From positions 31,074 through 95,073 of the forward strand of contig NZ_BPEW01000019.1 in NCBI RefSeq assembly GCF_019654975.1: a stretch of DNA of 64,000 nt, given 5' to 3'. Each line of letters begins with the position of its first letter. Positions within the stretch are counted from its first letter, which is position 1. The translations under genes were made by a program, and so were the position numbers. Of this stretch, positions 45,979 through 54,346 are shown piece after piece. The notes under the pieces were generated by a model, which worked only from the letters and a program-made list of their open reading frames with translations, was not told the DNA's origin and ran no database searches. Origin of the DNA: Shewanella sp. c952 (GTDB taxonomy: Bacteria > Pseudomonadota > Gammaproteobacteria > Enterobacterales > Shewanellaceae).

Positions 45979-47346
45979 ATGCCAATACGAAAAAGCCCCA
46001 ATAATATTTTTGTAAAATTGCTGCTTGGCTTTTGGCTCTGCAGCTCACTCATCATTGCGCTAATCGGCCTGCTACCGCTGCTGCAACAAAATCATGACCA
46101 GTCAGCACTTCCACCTCATCTTGAAAGACTGCTATCAAAGTTTGCCCACAAGATAATGGAATCGCCACAGGTGCTACAGCCTGAGCGGATCAAACGTTTT
46201 AGTCGCTTTAAAGAAAGCAATGGCCGCCCGCTGAGGATCTACCTTGTCGATGAGAATGCCAATGTGCTCAATACCCATAAACCTTCACGAGCACTGCGCC
46301 GATTTATGTTATTGGCAGATGAAGCGGGTAAGCCAATAAAGCACCAGTTTAGAGATGAGTTATTATTTGGTCCTTATGAATTTCAAGTCGAGGGCAAGCA
46401 ATATGCTCTATACGGCCGACTTCCAGAGCACCACCCCCGTCCGTGGTTCTTCTTCTTTATTGACAATAAATTACTGACATTAAGTATTGCGATTTTATTG
46501 TCTGGTTTGCTCTGTGGCTTATTTGCTTGGCACCTTGGTAAGCCACTTCGCTCACTCAAAACCAGTGCCGATGCACTCGCTAACGGCGATCTCAGTAGCC
46601 GTGTCGACACGGCCACCGCTAAGCGTAATGATGAAATTGGTCAACTGGCGCAAGCTTTTAATGGCATGGCCGATTCCGTTGAAGATATGGTCAACAGTCA
46701 GCAGCGACTCATCAGCGATATTTCTCATGAGCTGCGCACTCCTTTGACACGACTAAAACTATCCTTGGCATTGAGTCGTAAAAAAGGGCAAGACACACAG
46801 GAGACTGAACGAATAGAGTATGAAGCCGACCAATTAGAGAAGATGATTGCTGAACTATTAGAGCTTTCAAGGGTGAAGCTAAATGCCAATGAGTCGAAAC
46901 ATCAGCTAGAACTTGCCGAAGCGTTAAGTCAGGTGCTCGATGATGCTGACTTTGAAGCCCAACAACAGAACAAACTACTGCATATTGATATCGATGAATC
47001 GATACAGCTGCCCATTTACCCAAGGCCGCTCACTCGAGCCGTAGAGAACTTACTGCGCAATGCAATTCGTTATGCAACGTCGCAAGTTACTATTCAAACT
47101 TCAATTTCAGCTCAACAGCTTAAACTTGAAATTATTGATGATGGCCCTGGGATCCCGGATGCAGCCGATTTAGAAGCTATTTTCAAGCCATTTTATCGAC
47201 CACAATCAGCCCGTGACAGAGAGTCCGGCGGTTGGGGATTAGGCTTAGCGATTGCAGAAGCGGCAATTAGTGCTCATCAAGGCCAGATAAAGGCCGAAAA
47301 TTGTCAGCCCAATGGTTTGAAAGTCACAATTACCCTACCGCGCTAA
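45979..47346 (+). CDS. cpxA: Envelope stress sensor kinase CpxA
   Basis: A 455-residue membrane kinase. Helix 1 lies at about 12-33, a periplasmic sensor at 34-162, helix 2 at 166-184, then HAMP. The phosphoacceptor is His250 in SDISHELRTPLTRL, and an ATPase domain with VENLLRNAIRYA, DDGPGI and GWGLGLAIAEA follows. It senses envelope damage, acting with CpxP and CpxR. No spacer separates it from cpxR. Confidence 0.94.
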   Translation: MPIRKSPNNIFVKLLLGFWLCSSLIIALIGLLPLLQQNHDQSALPPHLERLLSKFAHKIMESPQVLQPERIKRFSRFKESNGRPLRIYLVDENANVLNTHKPSRALRRFMLLADEAGKPIKHQFRDELLFGPYEFQVEGKQYALYGRLPEHHPRPWFFFFIDNKLLTLSIAILLSGLLCGLFAWHLGKPLRSLKTSADALANGDLSSRVDTATAKRNDEIGQLAQAFNGMADSVEDMVNSQQRLISDISHELRTPLTRLKLSLALSRKKGQDTQETERIEYEADQLEKMIAELLELSRVKLNANESKHQLELAEALSQVLDDADFEAQQQNKLLHIDIDESIQLPIYPRPLTRAVENLLRNAIRYATSQVTIQTSISAQQLKLEIIDDGPGIPDAADLEAIFKPFYRPQSARDRESGGWGLGLAIAEAAISAHQGQIKAENCQPNGLKVTITLPR

Positions 47347-47376
47347 CTTAGCAATATAGAGGAAAATGCCGCAATA

Positions 47377-48024
47377 TCAAGCAGCGTTAGCAGTACCTTC
47401 AAGCTCTGCTAGCCAGTCGATATAGTAATTTAACGTCGGTAGGCGCTGATTTGACTGCCCAAGTAGCTGCGCCAACGCATAGCTAAATTGATAATAGAGG
47501 TGGTGATCGTTGTATTGCTTATCCGCGTCATTACAATTTATCTGGGCACCGCGCAAGTAATTAGCCACCAACTCAGCTCTGTTAAAGCCTTCCACGACTC
47601 CCATAGACTCAACGAGATGACGATTCCATTCAATGTATTCAGCATAAACCTGCTCGAAGGCATAACGATTATCATCTGTCGCTTGCGCGAGTAATTCAGA
47701 GTTAGGCATCACTCGAGCAATGATAAAACGATCATGCAAAAGATCGTCACGGATTGACCAACAGTGATGCATTAGAAAGCATTTGAGATAATTAGGATAA
47801 AGTTCGCTATCAATCACCGCCCTTTCTAAGCGATGCTTGAAATGAGCAGTTGCAACAGCAACCACTAGATCCGCTTCGCTGGGGAAATGGTTGTAAATAG
47901 TTCCCTTAGAGATCTGGCTAGCTTCAACCAAATGAGAACGGCGCAAATCAAAACTTTTATGACCGCGTAAACATCGCTCCGCCACCTCAGCTAAATAGCT
48001 TTCTCGCTGCTGCCAATTACTCAT
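47377..48024 (-). CDS. TetR family transcriptional regulator
   Basis: A 215-residue regulator. The HTH at about 5-50 includes HLVEASQISKGTIYNHFPSEADLV. The ligand domain is not assignable. It converges with cpxA and is divergent from a LysR gene 120 bp away. No target operon is adjacent. Since the regulator of the DMSP/acrylate operators to the right is unknown, this protein is one candidate. Confidence 0.82.
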   Translation of the reverse strand: MSNWQQRESYLAEVAERCLRGHKSFDLRRSHLVEASQISKGTIYNHFPSEADLVVAVATAHFKHRLERAVIDSELYPNYLKCFLMHHCWSIRDDLLHDRFIIARVMPNSELLAQATDDNRYAFEQVYAEYIEWNRHLVESMGVVEGFNRAELVANYLRGAQINCNDADKQYNDHHLYYQFSYALAQLLGQSNQRLPTLNYYIDWLAELEGTANAA

Positions 48025-48145
48025 GTCGACCTCTTCACAATTCTAACAATAAACTTAAATAAACTTCACATTCATACATTAGCAGCCTAGGAGCTATAGG
48101 GTTATTGAGTAATACTGATAGCATCATGAATAAACTCAATAGCCC

Positions 48146-49045
48146 ATGCTTAAAATTGAACTATTAGAAAGCTTTATTGCGGTAGTTGAATGTGGAAACT
48201 TATCCAAAGCTGCGGATAAACTATGCCGAACACAATCAACTATTAGCTTACAAATCAAAAAGCTAGAGGAGAGTGTCGGCCAACCTTTATTGTTAAGAGA
48301 CAATAAAGGAGTCAGCTTAACTGAGTCAGGAAAGACGCTGCTTAACTATGCATACAAGATGATGCAGCTTAGTTCTCAAGCACTTGACGAGCTTAAAGAA
48401 TGTCAAAACCGTGAAGTCATACGACTCGGAGTACCGACAGATTACATCAATCGATATCTAGGTAGCTGCTTACTTGAGTTTATTCGCGAATTTACCTGTA
48501 TTGAGTTAGTCATTGATACCGATGTAAGCGGCAACCTTTATAAACGCTTACATAACGGCGAATTCGATGTCATTGTGGCCACTCATTGGCAAGCGCCTGC
48601 GGCAGGTCTTGGCGAATTGCTGTTTGAACGCCGATTCCATTGGGTAGCCGCTAAAGGTGGCAGCGCCTATAAACGTGAGACAGTCCCTGTAGCGCTATAT
48701 CCTGAAAACTGTCCGATACGAGCGCAAGTATTTGCCAACCACCAAATATCGATGCGACCAATGAGCGTACTGCTATCGACACCCTCACCAGCGGCAATGT
48801 GCTTAGCGGTAGAAAATGACATAGTCATTTCACCCATTGCAGAGTTTCGTATTAACGACAAGATGCAGATCCTCGATCCGGTAGAGCATAACATTCCACC
48901 GTTACCAGTATTCAATGAATCGCTGTACCTCAATCCAGAAACTCAAACAGATGCGACTCATCAACTGATTAACCTCATTAAAGCCAACGTGACTGAATTA
49001 GGTGAAGCATCACCTGCTAAAGAAGCTGATTCAGATTACCAATAA
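48146..49045 (+). CDS. LysR family transcriptional regulator
   Basis: A 299-residue LysR protein. The HTH MLKIELLESFIAVVECGNLS with TQSTISLQIKKLEESVG covers residues 1-60, and a periplasmic-binding-like effector domain follows from about 90. The effector is unknown. It shares a short divergent region with the TetR gene and converges on the porin gene, so neither neighbour is clearly its target. Confidence 0.85.
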   Translation: MLKIELLESFIAVVECGNLSKAADKLCRTQSTISLQIKKLEESVGQPLLLRDNKGVSLTESGKTLLNYAYKMMQLSSQALDELKECQNREVIRLGVPTDYINRYLGSCLLEFIREFTCIELVIDTDVSGNLYKRLHNGEFDVIVATHWQAPAAGLGELLFERRFHWVAAKGGSAYKRETVPVALYPENCPIRAQVFANHQISMRPMSVLLSTPSPAAMCLAVENDIVISPIAEFRINDKMQILDPVEHNIPPLPVFNESLYLNPETQTDATHQLINLIKANVTELGEASPAKEADSDYQ

Positions 49046-49060
49046 AGTTTTTTAAACATA

Positions 49061-49090
49061 AAAATACCAACGATAACGTTGGCATTTTTG
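49061..49090. terminator. Terminator between LysR and porin genes
   Basis: Stem AAAAATACCAACG / CGTTGGCATTTTT (one mismatch) with an ATAA loop; works in both directions. Confidence 0.8.
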
Positions 49091-49119
49091 TTTAATACCA
49101 ATAGGCATTAAAGGCTTAC

Positions 49120-50229
49120 CTAGAAGTAGTAAGCAAAGTTAATGTTGAAGCGATGATCCCAATCATCATTAGCTTGGGTCAATCCAAGACTGTTGCCACC
49201 AAGCCAAAGCACATTTTTTGCTGCGTAATAATCAACGTAAACAAATACTGGTCCATAGCTTAGTGAAACACCTGTGGTATTCAGTATCGAGTCATCATAT
49301 TCATCAAAATCTGGCTGAACCATGCTGAAATCATTGTAGATAGTATAACTACCCCAAGAAGTCGCAATGTTCTTTGATAGGTTAGCCGTGTAGATATTAC
49401 CTTTACTGGCTACTTCAAAGAAACTATCTAACATACCCATACCAATCTTATTTGGATCAATACGACCATCATCATATTGGTCATAGTCATAAGCTAGGTA
49501 TTGTGCCTGAAAGCCCCAACCATCGTAGTTCATATCTAGATGCACGGCGTAATTGAGTGTGTCACCATTTTCGCCAAATTCGGTATTGTATAGCTGACCA
49601 TACTCAACCGATGCACCAATAACCGTGGTTAAATCTCCACTGTTTAAGGTGAAACTCTGACGACCTGCGATGGTGTTAGTTTCTTCGTTATTGTAGTCAA
49701 TATCACCGATGGTGCCTTTAGCCACCGTACCGGCAAAATCTCGGTGATCACTGCTACCGTATACCGCATTTTTAATAAATGCGAGTTCAGTTAATGAACT
49801 ACCTTTTTGATATTTAGCAGCAACACCAACACCGTAGTCATCTTCAAAGCCTAGGTAGTAGTTTAAGCTATACCACCAGTTATGAGATGCATAACCTTTA
49901 TTGCCAAAAGGTTTATTGATAACACCACCACTAACGGTAAGATCTTCATTAACATCCCAGTAGGCATAACCATATTTTAAAAAGTCATAGCCTTGGTAAA
50001 AACGATATTCAGCAGCAACACCAATATCGTTCCATTTATCGGCAAAAGTGATTGAAACCAAGTTAAAATCGAAGTCGCCTGCTTTATCTTTTGAAGAATC
50101 AGAATAATCGCTATAACTGTAGTTAGCTCTAACAGAACCTCCAATTTTTAAATCATCTGCAACTGCTGGAGCAACAAGCATTGGAAATAACACACTTGCA
50201 ACCGCTAAGCTTATAATTTTATTTTTCAT
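49120..50229 (-). CDS. Outer-membrane porin-like protein of the DMSP/acrylate locus
   Basis: A 369-residue outer-membrane barrel. The signal peptide ends APAVA near residue 24. Many short amphipathic strands with Tyr and Trp at the ends follow, acidic Asp-rich loops lie between them, and the terminal motif INFAYYF ends in Phe, as needed for barrel insertion. The second of two adjacent ATGs is chosen because AGAGG is 5 bp upstream. Lying downstream of dddY on the same strand it could admit DMSP, but a hairpin separates the two, so the link is inferred from position only. Confidence 0.75.
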   Translation of the reverse strand: MKNKIISLAVASVLFPMLVAPAVADDLKIGGSVRANYSYSDYSDSSKDKAGDFDFNLVSITFADKWNDIGVAAEYRFYQGYDFLKYGYAYWDVNEDLTVSGGVINKPFGNKGYASHNWWYSLNYYLGFEDDYGVGVAAKYQKGSSLTELAFIKNAVYGSSDHRDFAGTVAKGTIGDIDYNNEETNTIAGRQSFTLNSGDLTTVIGASVEYGQLYNTEFGENGDTLNYAVHLDMNYDGWGFQAQYLAYDYDQYDDGRIDPNKIGMGMLDSFFEVASKGNIYTANLSKNIATSWGSYTIYNDFSMVQPDFDEYDDSILNTTGVSLSYGPVFVYVDYYAAKNVLWLGGNSLGLTQANDDWDHRFNINFAYYF

Positions 50230-50355
50230 CATTACCTCTAATCGAATCCTTTCCATCGCAATATGTTATTTTTATATTCGTAAAAACATAAAAAATTGTG
50301 CGAAGGATATATGTAGATATTTCTTATAATTTAATTAAAACAATATTCCTTGGCG

Positions 50356-50384
50356 TTAGTGGCAAGGGGAGCTCTTGCCACTAA
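50356..50384 (-). terminator. Hairpin between dddY and porin genes
   Basis: Perfect 11-bp stem TTAGTGGCAAG / CTTGCCACTAA with a 7-nt loop. The minus-strand T-run is poor, so read-through into the porin is plausible. Confidence 0.5.
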
Positions 50385-50398
50385 TACCTAAAATATAT

Positions 50399-51643
50399 TT
50401 ACCACTTCAACTTAGTTAAATCGCACTGAATGACTTCACCACGTTTAGCGGGAGTACCAGGATTTGCAGCGGATTCACAAAGTAGAGTCGTTCCATAGTC
50501 ATTACGCTTGTCATGAGCATTACTTCGAGCCCATACAGACACAATTGCGCGCTCTTCAGGCTTGGCTTCACAGCTGCCGTCGATGTCAAAAGCGTGAATA
50601 GTATTTTGATGGAAGTACATGAGTGGATCTTGCTCTGCACTTGCTGATAACCACATCGTTTGCGAATTATGTTGACCTTCATCGAACTGTACGCGACGCA
50701 TACTATCGTCTTCTTTAACCGTCTTAACTAATGGTGAGTCTTCGCGCACAGCCATTGTTTTAAACTGATTAGTACATGCTGGAACACGCATGTTGTAGTA
50801 CATTTCAGAGATAGCGTGGTTATGGAACGGATAAAGAGTATCAACTGACTGCACTGTCATACCCACTTCAGCACCGACCTTTTCACCATTGATTTCGTCA
50901 ATACGTAATAAACCCCAGTGACCAAAAATTTCCGCATAGGCGTAACCGCCACGAATGTTATTAAAGTTCTTGTCATTACGCTTACTTTCTTCAGCATACA
51001 TAGGGAACCAACCCGCTGCTGCCCATAGGTTTGGCAATGCTTTAGCACTAATGTCATAAGGGAATACGGCAGGCATTTTAACTTCATCACCTGTCACCAT
51101 TTTGTAGAAGTTTTTGGTGAATTGCTCACCATACTTTTTAACGTTTTTGTCGGTGACTTTCTTATCAAAAAACTCTTTAAATGTCGTACGCTTAAAATGC
51201 TGCGCAACCGGTGAATTTTTAGTTAACTCTCCGCCTGGATTGTAGATCCAACTAACGTCTTCTCTGGCACCAAAACATTTTTTAGCTTCATCTTTATTAT
51301 TCAATACTTGATAGATATTCTTCACCATGAGCTTCATATCACGTCTATCCATAACGCACATGCTCTGGCCACCTTCAGTTGAATCAACCAAGGCAGTGTC
51401 TGAATTTAAACAACCGCTTGATTGGTCATTAGTCAACGCGACAGCGTAGGCCTCTAAATAACTTAGCGTTTCATTCCATAAAGTATCAATGTACTTTTGA
51501 TCTTTAGCTGAATAACTTGCTTGTTCCCCCAAACAAACAAATTCAGCAGACTTCATTTCTTTGGCATCTAGAAAGTCAGGAATATCTGCAGCAATAGCGC
51601 CATTAGATAATAATAGAGCTCCTAATAATACTTTAATCTTCAT
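50399..51643 (-). CDS. dddY: DMSP lyase DddY, periplasmic
   Basis: A 414-residue exported protein with signal peptide MKIKVLLGALLLSNGAIA. It resembles DddY, the periplasmic lyase that splits dimethylsulfoniopropionate into DMS and acrylate. Length, export and the cupin-like metal-site region agree: PFHNHAISEMYY places His274, His276, Glu280 and Tyr282/283 together, and FHQNTIHAF adds His345/His350. Four or more Cys pairs fit a periplasmic protein. Neighbouring ardB and ardA encode an acrylate reductase, which independently supports the call. It has its own promoter with an operator shared with ardA. Confidence 0.87.
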   Translation of the reverse strand: MKIKVLLGALLLSNGAIAADIPDFLDAKEMKSAEFVCLGEQASYSAKDQKYIDTLWNETLSYLEAYAVALTNDQSSGCLNSDTALVDSTEGGQSMCVMDRRDMKLMVKNIYQVLNNKDEAKKCFGAREDVSWIYNPGGELTKNSPVAQHFKRTTFKEFFDKKVTDKNVKKYGEQFTKNFYKMVTGDEVKMPAVFPYDISAKALPNLWAAAGWFPMYAEESKRNDKNFNNIRGGYAYAEIFGHWGLLRIDEINGEKVGAEVGMTVQSVDTLYPFHNHAISEMYYNMRVPACTNQFKTMAVREDSPLVKTVKEDDSMRRVQFDEGQHNSQTMWLSASAEQDPLMYFHQNTIHAFDIDGSCEAKPEERAIVSVWARSNAHDKRNDYGTTLLCESAANPGTPAKRGEVIQCDLTKLKW

Positions 51644-51681
51644 ACATCACACCTGTTTATTTATAATTATTTACATCAGGA

Positions 51682-51705
51682 ATAATACATGTGGAACTGA
51701 TTCCA
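51682..51705 (-). promoter_or_regulatory. dddY promoter with operator shared with ardA
   Basis: Minus strand: the operator TGGAATCAGTTCCA (51692-51705) is followed by exactly 4 nt and then the -10 box TATTAT (51682-51687), giving a leader of about 32 nt. No good -35 is visible. The ardA promoter has the same layout. Confidence 0.65.
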
Positions 51706-51841
51706 AAAATTGGTAACAACCCAACTTTAAATAAAAAACAAAAAAACAAAAAACCATATAAAAGAGTTAACAATATTAATAACGAATTATAAAGCTACAA
51801 CTAAAAAAGAGAAAAGAAAAAGAAAAAGAAAAATATAAAAA

Positions 51842-51865
51842 CAAAAAAGACCTCTAATAGAGGCC
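51842..51865 (-). terminator. Second hairpin between ardB and dddY
   Basis: Stem GACCTCT / AGAGGCC with an AAT loop, followed on the minus strand by a long T-rich tract (51837-51848). Confidence 0.65.
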
Positions 51866-51991
51866 GAATAAAATTCTTTGCAGGGAATTTTTAAATTTAA
51901 ATAAAAATGGCTATAACTAATAACGGTTATAGCCACTACCTAATTTTTTAGGACAATTGAGATGGAACTTAACTCAAAGTAAAGCTAATTA
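51866..51991 (-). terminator. ardB terminator region
   Basis: A perfect 10-bp stem TGGCTATAAC / GTTATAGCCA at 51908-51935 has an 8-nt loop and ATTTTTAT on the minus strand after it. The rest of the 51644-51991 gap is purine-rich, AT-rich spacer carrying a second hairpin and the dddY promoter. Confidence 0.7.
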
Positions 51992-52345
51992 TTACTCTTT
52001 AAACTTATCAAACTTGAATGTATGACAGTTACTACAAAGTGGTTGCTTTGAAGTATGCTCACCATGACATTCTTGACAAGGTAACTCTTTGCCATAGTGA
52101 AGATTATTATGTGGATTTTGCCACTTATCTTCTTCACTACGTGCAGTTTGCTCAGCTAAGTCATCAACATCATGACACTGCAAACAGGCTTGGTCTGATG
52201 GGAACTGCTTGATGCCATTGTCATGACATGTCTTACAGTCTTTACCAATCACTTCCTTATGGTGGTCACGTATTTCAACAGCTTGTACCGATAAGCTTAA
52301 TAGGCAACCTAAGGTTAGTGCCAACATCGCTTTTAATTTAATCAT
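51992..52345 (-). CDS. ardB: Periplasmic tetraheme cytochrome c, ArdB subunit of acrylate reductase
   Basis: A 117-residue exported cytochrome with four CxxCH sites: Cys37/Cys40/His41, Cys54/Cys57/His58, Cys90/Cys93/His94 and Cys104/Cys107/His108. The signal peptide ends VQAVE near residue 23. It corresponds to the cytochrome domain of flavocytochrome c fumarate reductase, here a separate subunit, as in the ArdAB acrylate reductase described in Shewanella woodyi. It would take electrons from CymA-type quinol dehydrogenase and pass them to ArdA. The ATG at 52345 is preferred; a GTG one codon upstream is possible. The gene starts 28 bp after ardA. Confidence 0.85.
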   Translation of the reverse strand: MIKLKAMLALTLGCLLSLSVQAVEIRDHHKEVIGKDCKTCHDNGIKQFPSDQACLQCHDVDDLAEQTARSEEDKWQNPHNNLHYGKELPCQECHGEHTSKQPLCSNCHTFKFDKFKE

Positions 52346-52373
52346 CACTCATTCCTCTTATTATCTGGCAGAA

Positions 52374-53894
52374 TTAGGCTTTCATGACACTGCGAGCAGC
52401 TGTCATACCCATCACCATGCATTCAGGAATTGAGCAACTACCTAAGCGACTCACACCGTGAATACCACCACACACTTCACCAGCAGCATACAAACCTGGA
52501 ATTGACTGACCAGTAAAGCTATCTTTCACTGCTGCGTCTGTATTGATCTGTACACCACCTTGGCAGTAGTGAACTTTTGGCCACAAACGAACCACGGTAA
52601 ATGGAGCTTGAATATACTTGTCTTTGGCTTTTGTCATATTCTTGCCAAACTGCTTATCTTCACCTGATTTAACGTACTCATTGTATTCAGCAATTTGTGT
52701 TTTAAGCGGTTTAAGTGGCACATCAAAATGCTTAGCCAACTCTTCAACCGTATCGAATTTCCAACCTACGTTGTACTTGATCACTTTCTTGGTATTTGGA
52801 TGCTTTTTAGAATCCTTGTAGCTAGTGATCAAAATCGGAGGCAGTGCTTCACCTTTCTCATCACGACATGCTAGTTCTGCATCTGCACGAGTCTTACGGT
52901 CAGCAATTTCATTCATAAAACGCTTACCTGTTAGACGGTTAACAGCCATTGAATGAGGGAAATTGTAGATTGAGTAGTTAGATACGTAGCCGAAGCCACC
53001 TTCATCTGGTGATGCCCAAGGGCCAGATTGGATATGAGCTAAATGTACTGGGATAGCACCTAGACGGAACATCTCGTACATACCTTCACCGGTAGCGCCT
53101 GGAGCATTGGTACAACCCACTTCTGAAGTAAGTGTTGGATCTTGCGCCATACGTAGATCGACGTTTTGCGCAAAACCACCAGTCGCCATAATCACGCCAC
53201 GTATTGCACGAATATTACTGACTTTACCCGGTTGGTCTTCACCAAAGTGATAATTCTCACGCATTTTAACGCCGACTATTTCGCCCTTTTCACCCACTAA
53301 GAAACCTTCAAACTTAGCGCGGTTATGAGTATGAACGCCTAGTTTACGACATTCATTTAGCAATGGTTGAGTAATACCAGCACCACAACTAACGGTAGTC
53401 TGATAAGTACGAGCGACCGAGTGACCACCAAGCTGTTGTAGGTACGGATGGTATTCAGAACCTGCATCTAATGTCATTTGCAATGCTTCAACGGCATGCT
53501 CTGCAACGTGACGTAGTAGCGCTTCATCGGCGATACCACGGCCAGATTTAAGCTGATCATTAACCATACGATCAACTGAATCTTTAACACCTTCCAGCTT
53601 CTGCATAGGTGTACCTGGCGCAGCGAATAAACCGCCGTTAATCGCAGAGTTACCACCGAAGTAGGACATCTTTTCGAAAATATGAACGTCTTTTGCGCCT
53701 TTACGTGTAGCTTCAATAGCTGCCGCAAGTCCCGCAAAACCCGAACCAATAATTAGGACTTCAACTTCTTTGTCCCACTTAACGCCATCCGCTTTTTCAG
53801 AAATAGCCATTGCTGGTGCAGCCATTGCGACACCCGCAGCAGCTCCCATTCCTTTAATGAAATTACGGCGTCCCAGCAGATTGTTATTGCTCAT
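52374..53894 (-). CDS. ardA: Flavoprotein subunit ArdA of acrylate reductase (fumarate reductase family)
   Basis: A 506-residue exported flavoprotein. The Tat signal RRNFIKGMGAA begins at residue 9. FAD-binding GSGFAGLAAA lies near residue 50 and FEKMSYFGGNSAING follows. Catalytic regions of the FccA family are present: NRLTGKRFMNEIADRKT (proton-shuttle Arg), HYCQGGVQIN (His) and GGIHGVSRLG (Arg). The pairing with a separate tetraheme subunit and with dddY points to acrylate rather than fumarate or urocanate, as shown for ArdAB of S. woodyi; specificity here is inferred. The operator and -10 box are 35-58 bp upstream. Confidence 0.85.
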   Translation of the reverse strand: MSNNNLLGRRNFIKGMGAAAGVAMAAPAMAISEKADGVKWDKEVEVLIIGSGFAGLAAAIEATRKGAKDVHIFEKMSYFGGNSAINGGLFAAPGTPMQKLEGVKDSVDRMVNDQLKSGRGIADEALLRHVAEHAVEALQMTLDAGSEYHPYLQQLGGHSVARTYQTTVSCGAGITQPLLNECRKLGVHTHNRAKFEGFLVGEKGEIVGVKMRENYHFGEDQPGKVSNIRAIRGVIMATGGFAQNVDLRMAQDPTLTSEVGCTNAPGATGEGMYEMFRLGAIPVHLAHIQSGPWASPDEGGFGYVSNYSIYNFPHSMAVNRLTGKRFMNEIADRKTRADAELACRDEKGEALPPILITSYKDSKKHPNTKKVIKYNVGWKFDTVEELAKHFDVPLKPLKTQIAEYNEYVKSGEDKQFGKNMTKAKDKYIQAPFTVVRLWPKVHYCQGGVQINTDAAVKDSFTGQSIPGLYAAGEVCGGIHGVSRLGSCSIPECMVMGMTAARSVMKA

Positions 53895-53928
53895 CTGTCA
53901 TCACCTTTTAGTTTTAATCGACAGGAAC

Positions 53929-53952
53929 ATAATAGGACTGGAACCAGTTCCA
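53929..53952 (-). promoter_or_regulatory. ardAB promoter with palindromic operator
   Basis: Minus strand: the operator TGGAACTGGTTCCA (53939-53952) has arms TGGAAC and GTTCCA. Then come 4 nt and TATTAT (53929-53934), about 28 nt before the expected leader end. Upstream bases TTTT are shared with the dddY copy. Confidence 0.7.
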
Positions 53953-54346
53953 AAACGGGAGTAAAACGGCGGAACATTTAAAACAATAAAATAACATCTG
54001 AGAATTCAAAGCTAGGTCTAATGTTTAAGGTTTTTACTACTTTAGGAGTATTTTGGAATCTATTCCAAACAATGCGCCATCGCAATAAATTGCCTGCAAC
54101 TACCATTGCAACGCTAATTTAGTGATTATACTCACCTCTTGTTTCTCGGTAGAAACACTAACAGCAAACAAAAGTATTGGAATAAGCTAATGGAGTTCCA
54201 ATAGTTAATGGTTCGTAAAGAAATAGAGATGGTAAAATTGTGTATGCAAGCAGTAGTTCCGAGAAATATACTTTCATGCCATCATTAGGCTTGCCAAACT
54301 AACAGCTGCTTCGAAAACAAAATAATCTAAGGAATCGCTAGGAATT
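53953..54346. promoter_or_regulatory. ardA–lysR intergenic region with further operator copies
   Basis: A third palindrome, TGGAATCTATTCCA, is at 54054-54067, again preceded by TTTT. Widely spaced half sites TTGGAA and TTCCAA lie at 54177 and 54196. A CRP-like palindrome AGTGA-N6-TCACC, 8 of 10 consensus bases, is at 54121-54136. No gene is seen in this gap. Confidence 0.5.

Noticed and set aside
51785..51848. Purine-rich A/G tract as a possible phase-variation or triplex element
   Set aside because: The repeat units are irregular and outside any coding frame; more simply an AT-rich spacer before a terminator.
52374..53894. Flavoprotein as fumarate or urocanate reductase
   Set aside because: The family fits all three, but the separate tetraheme subunit and adjacent DMSP lyase favour acrylate; kept as an alternative only.
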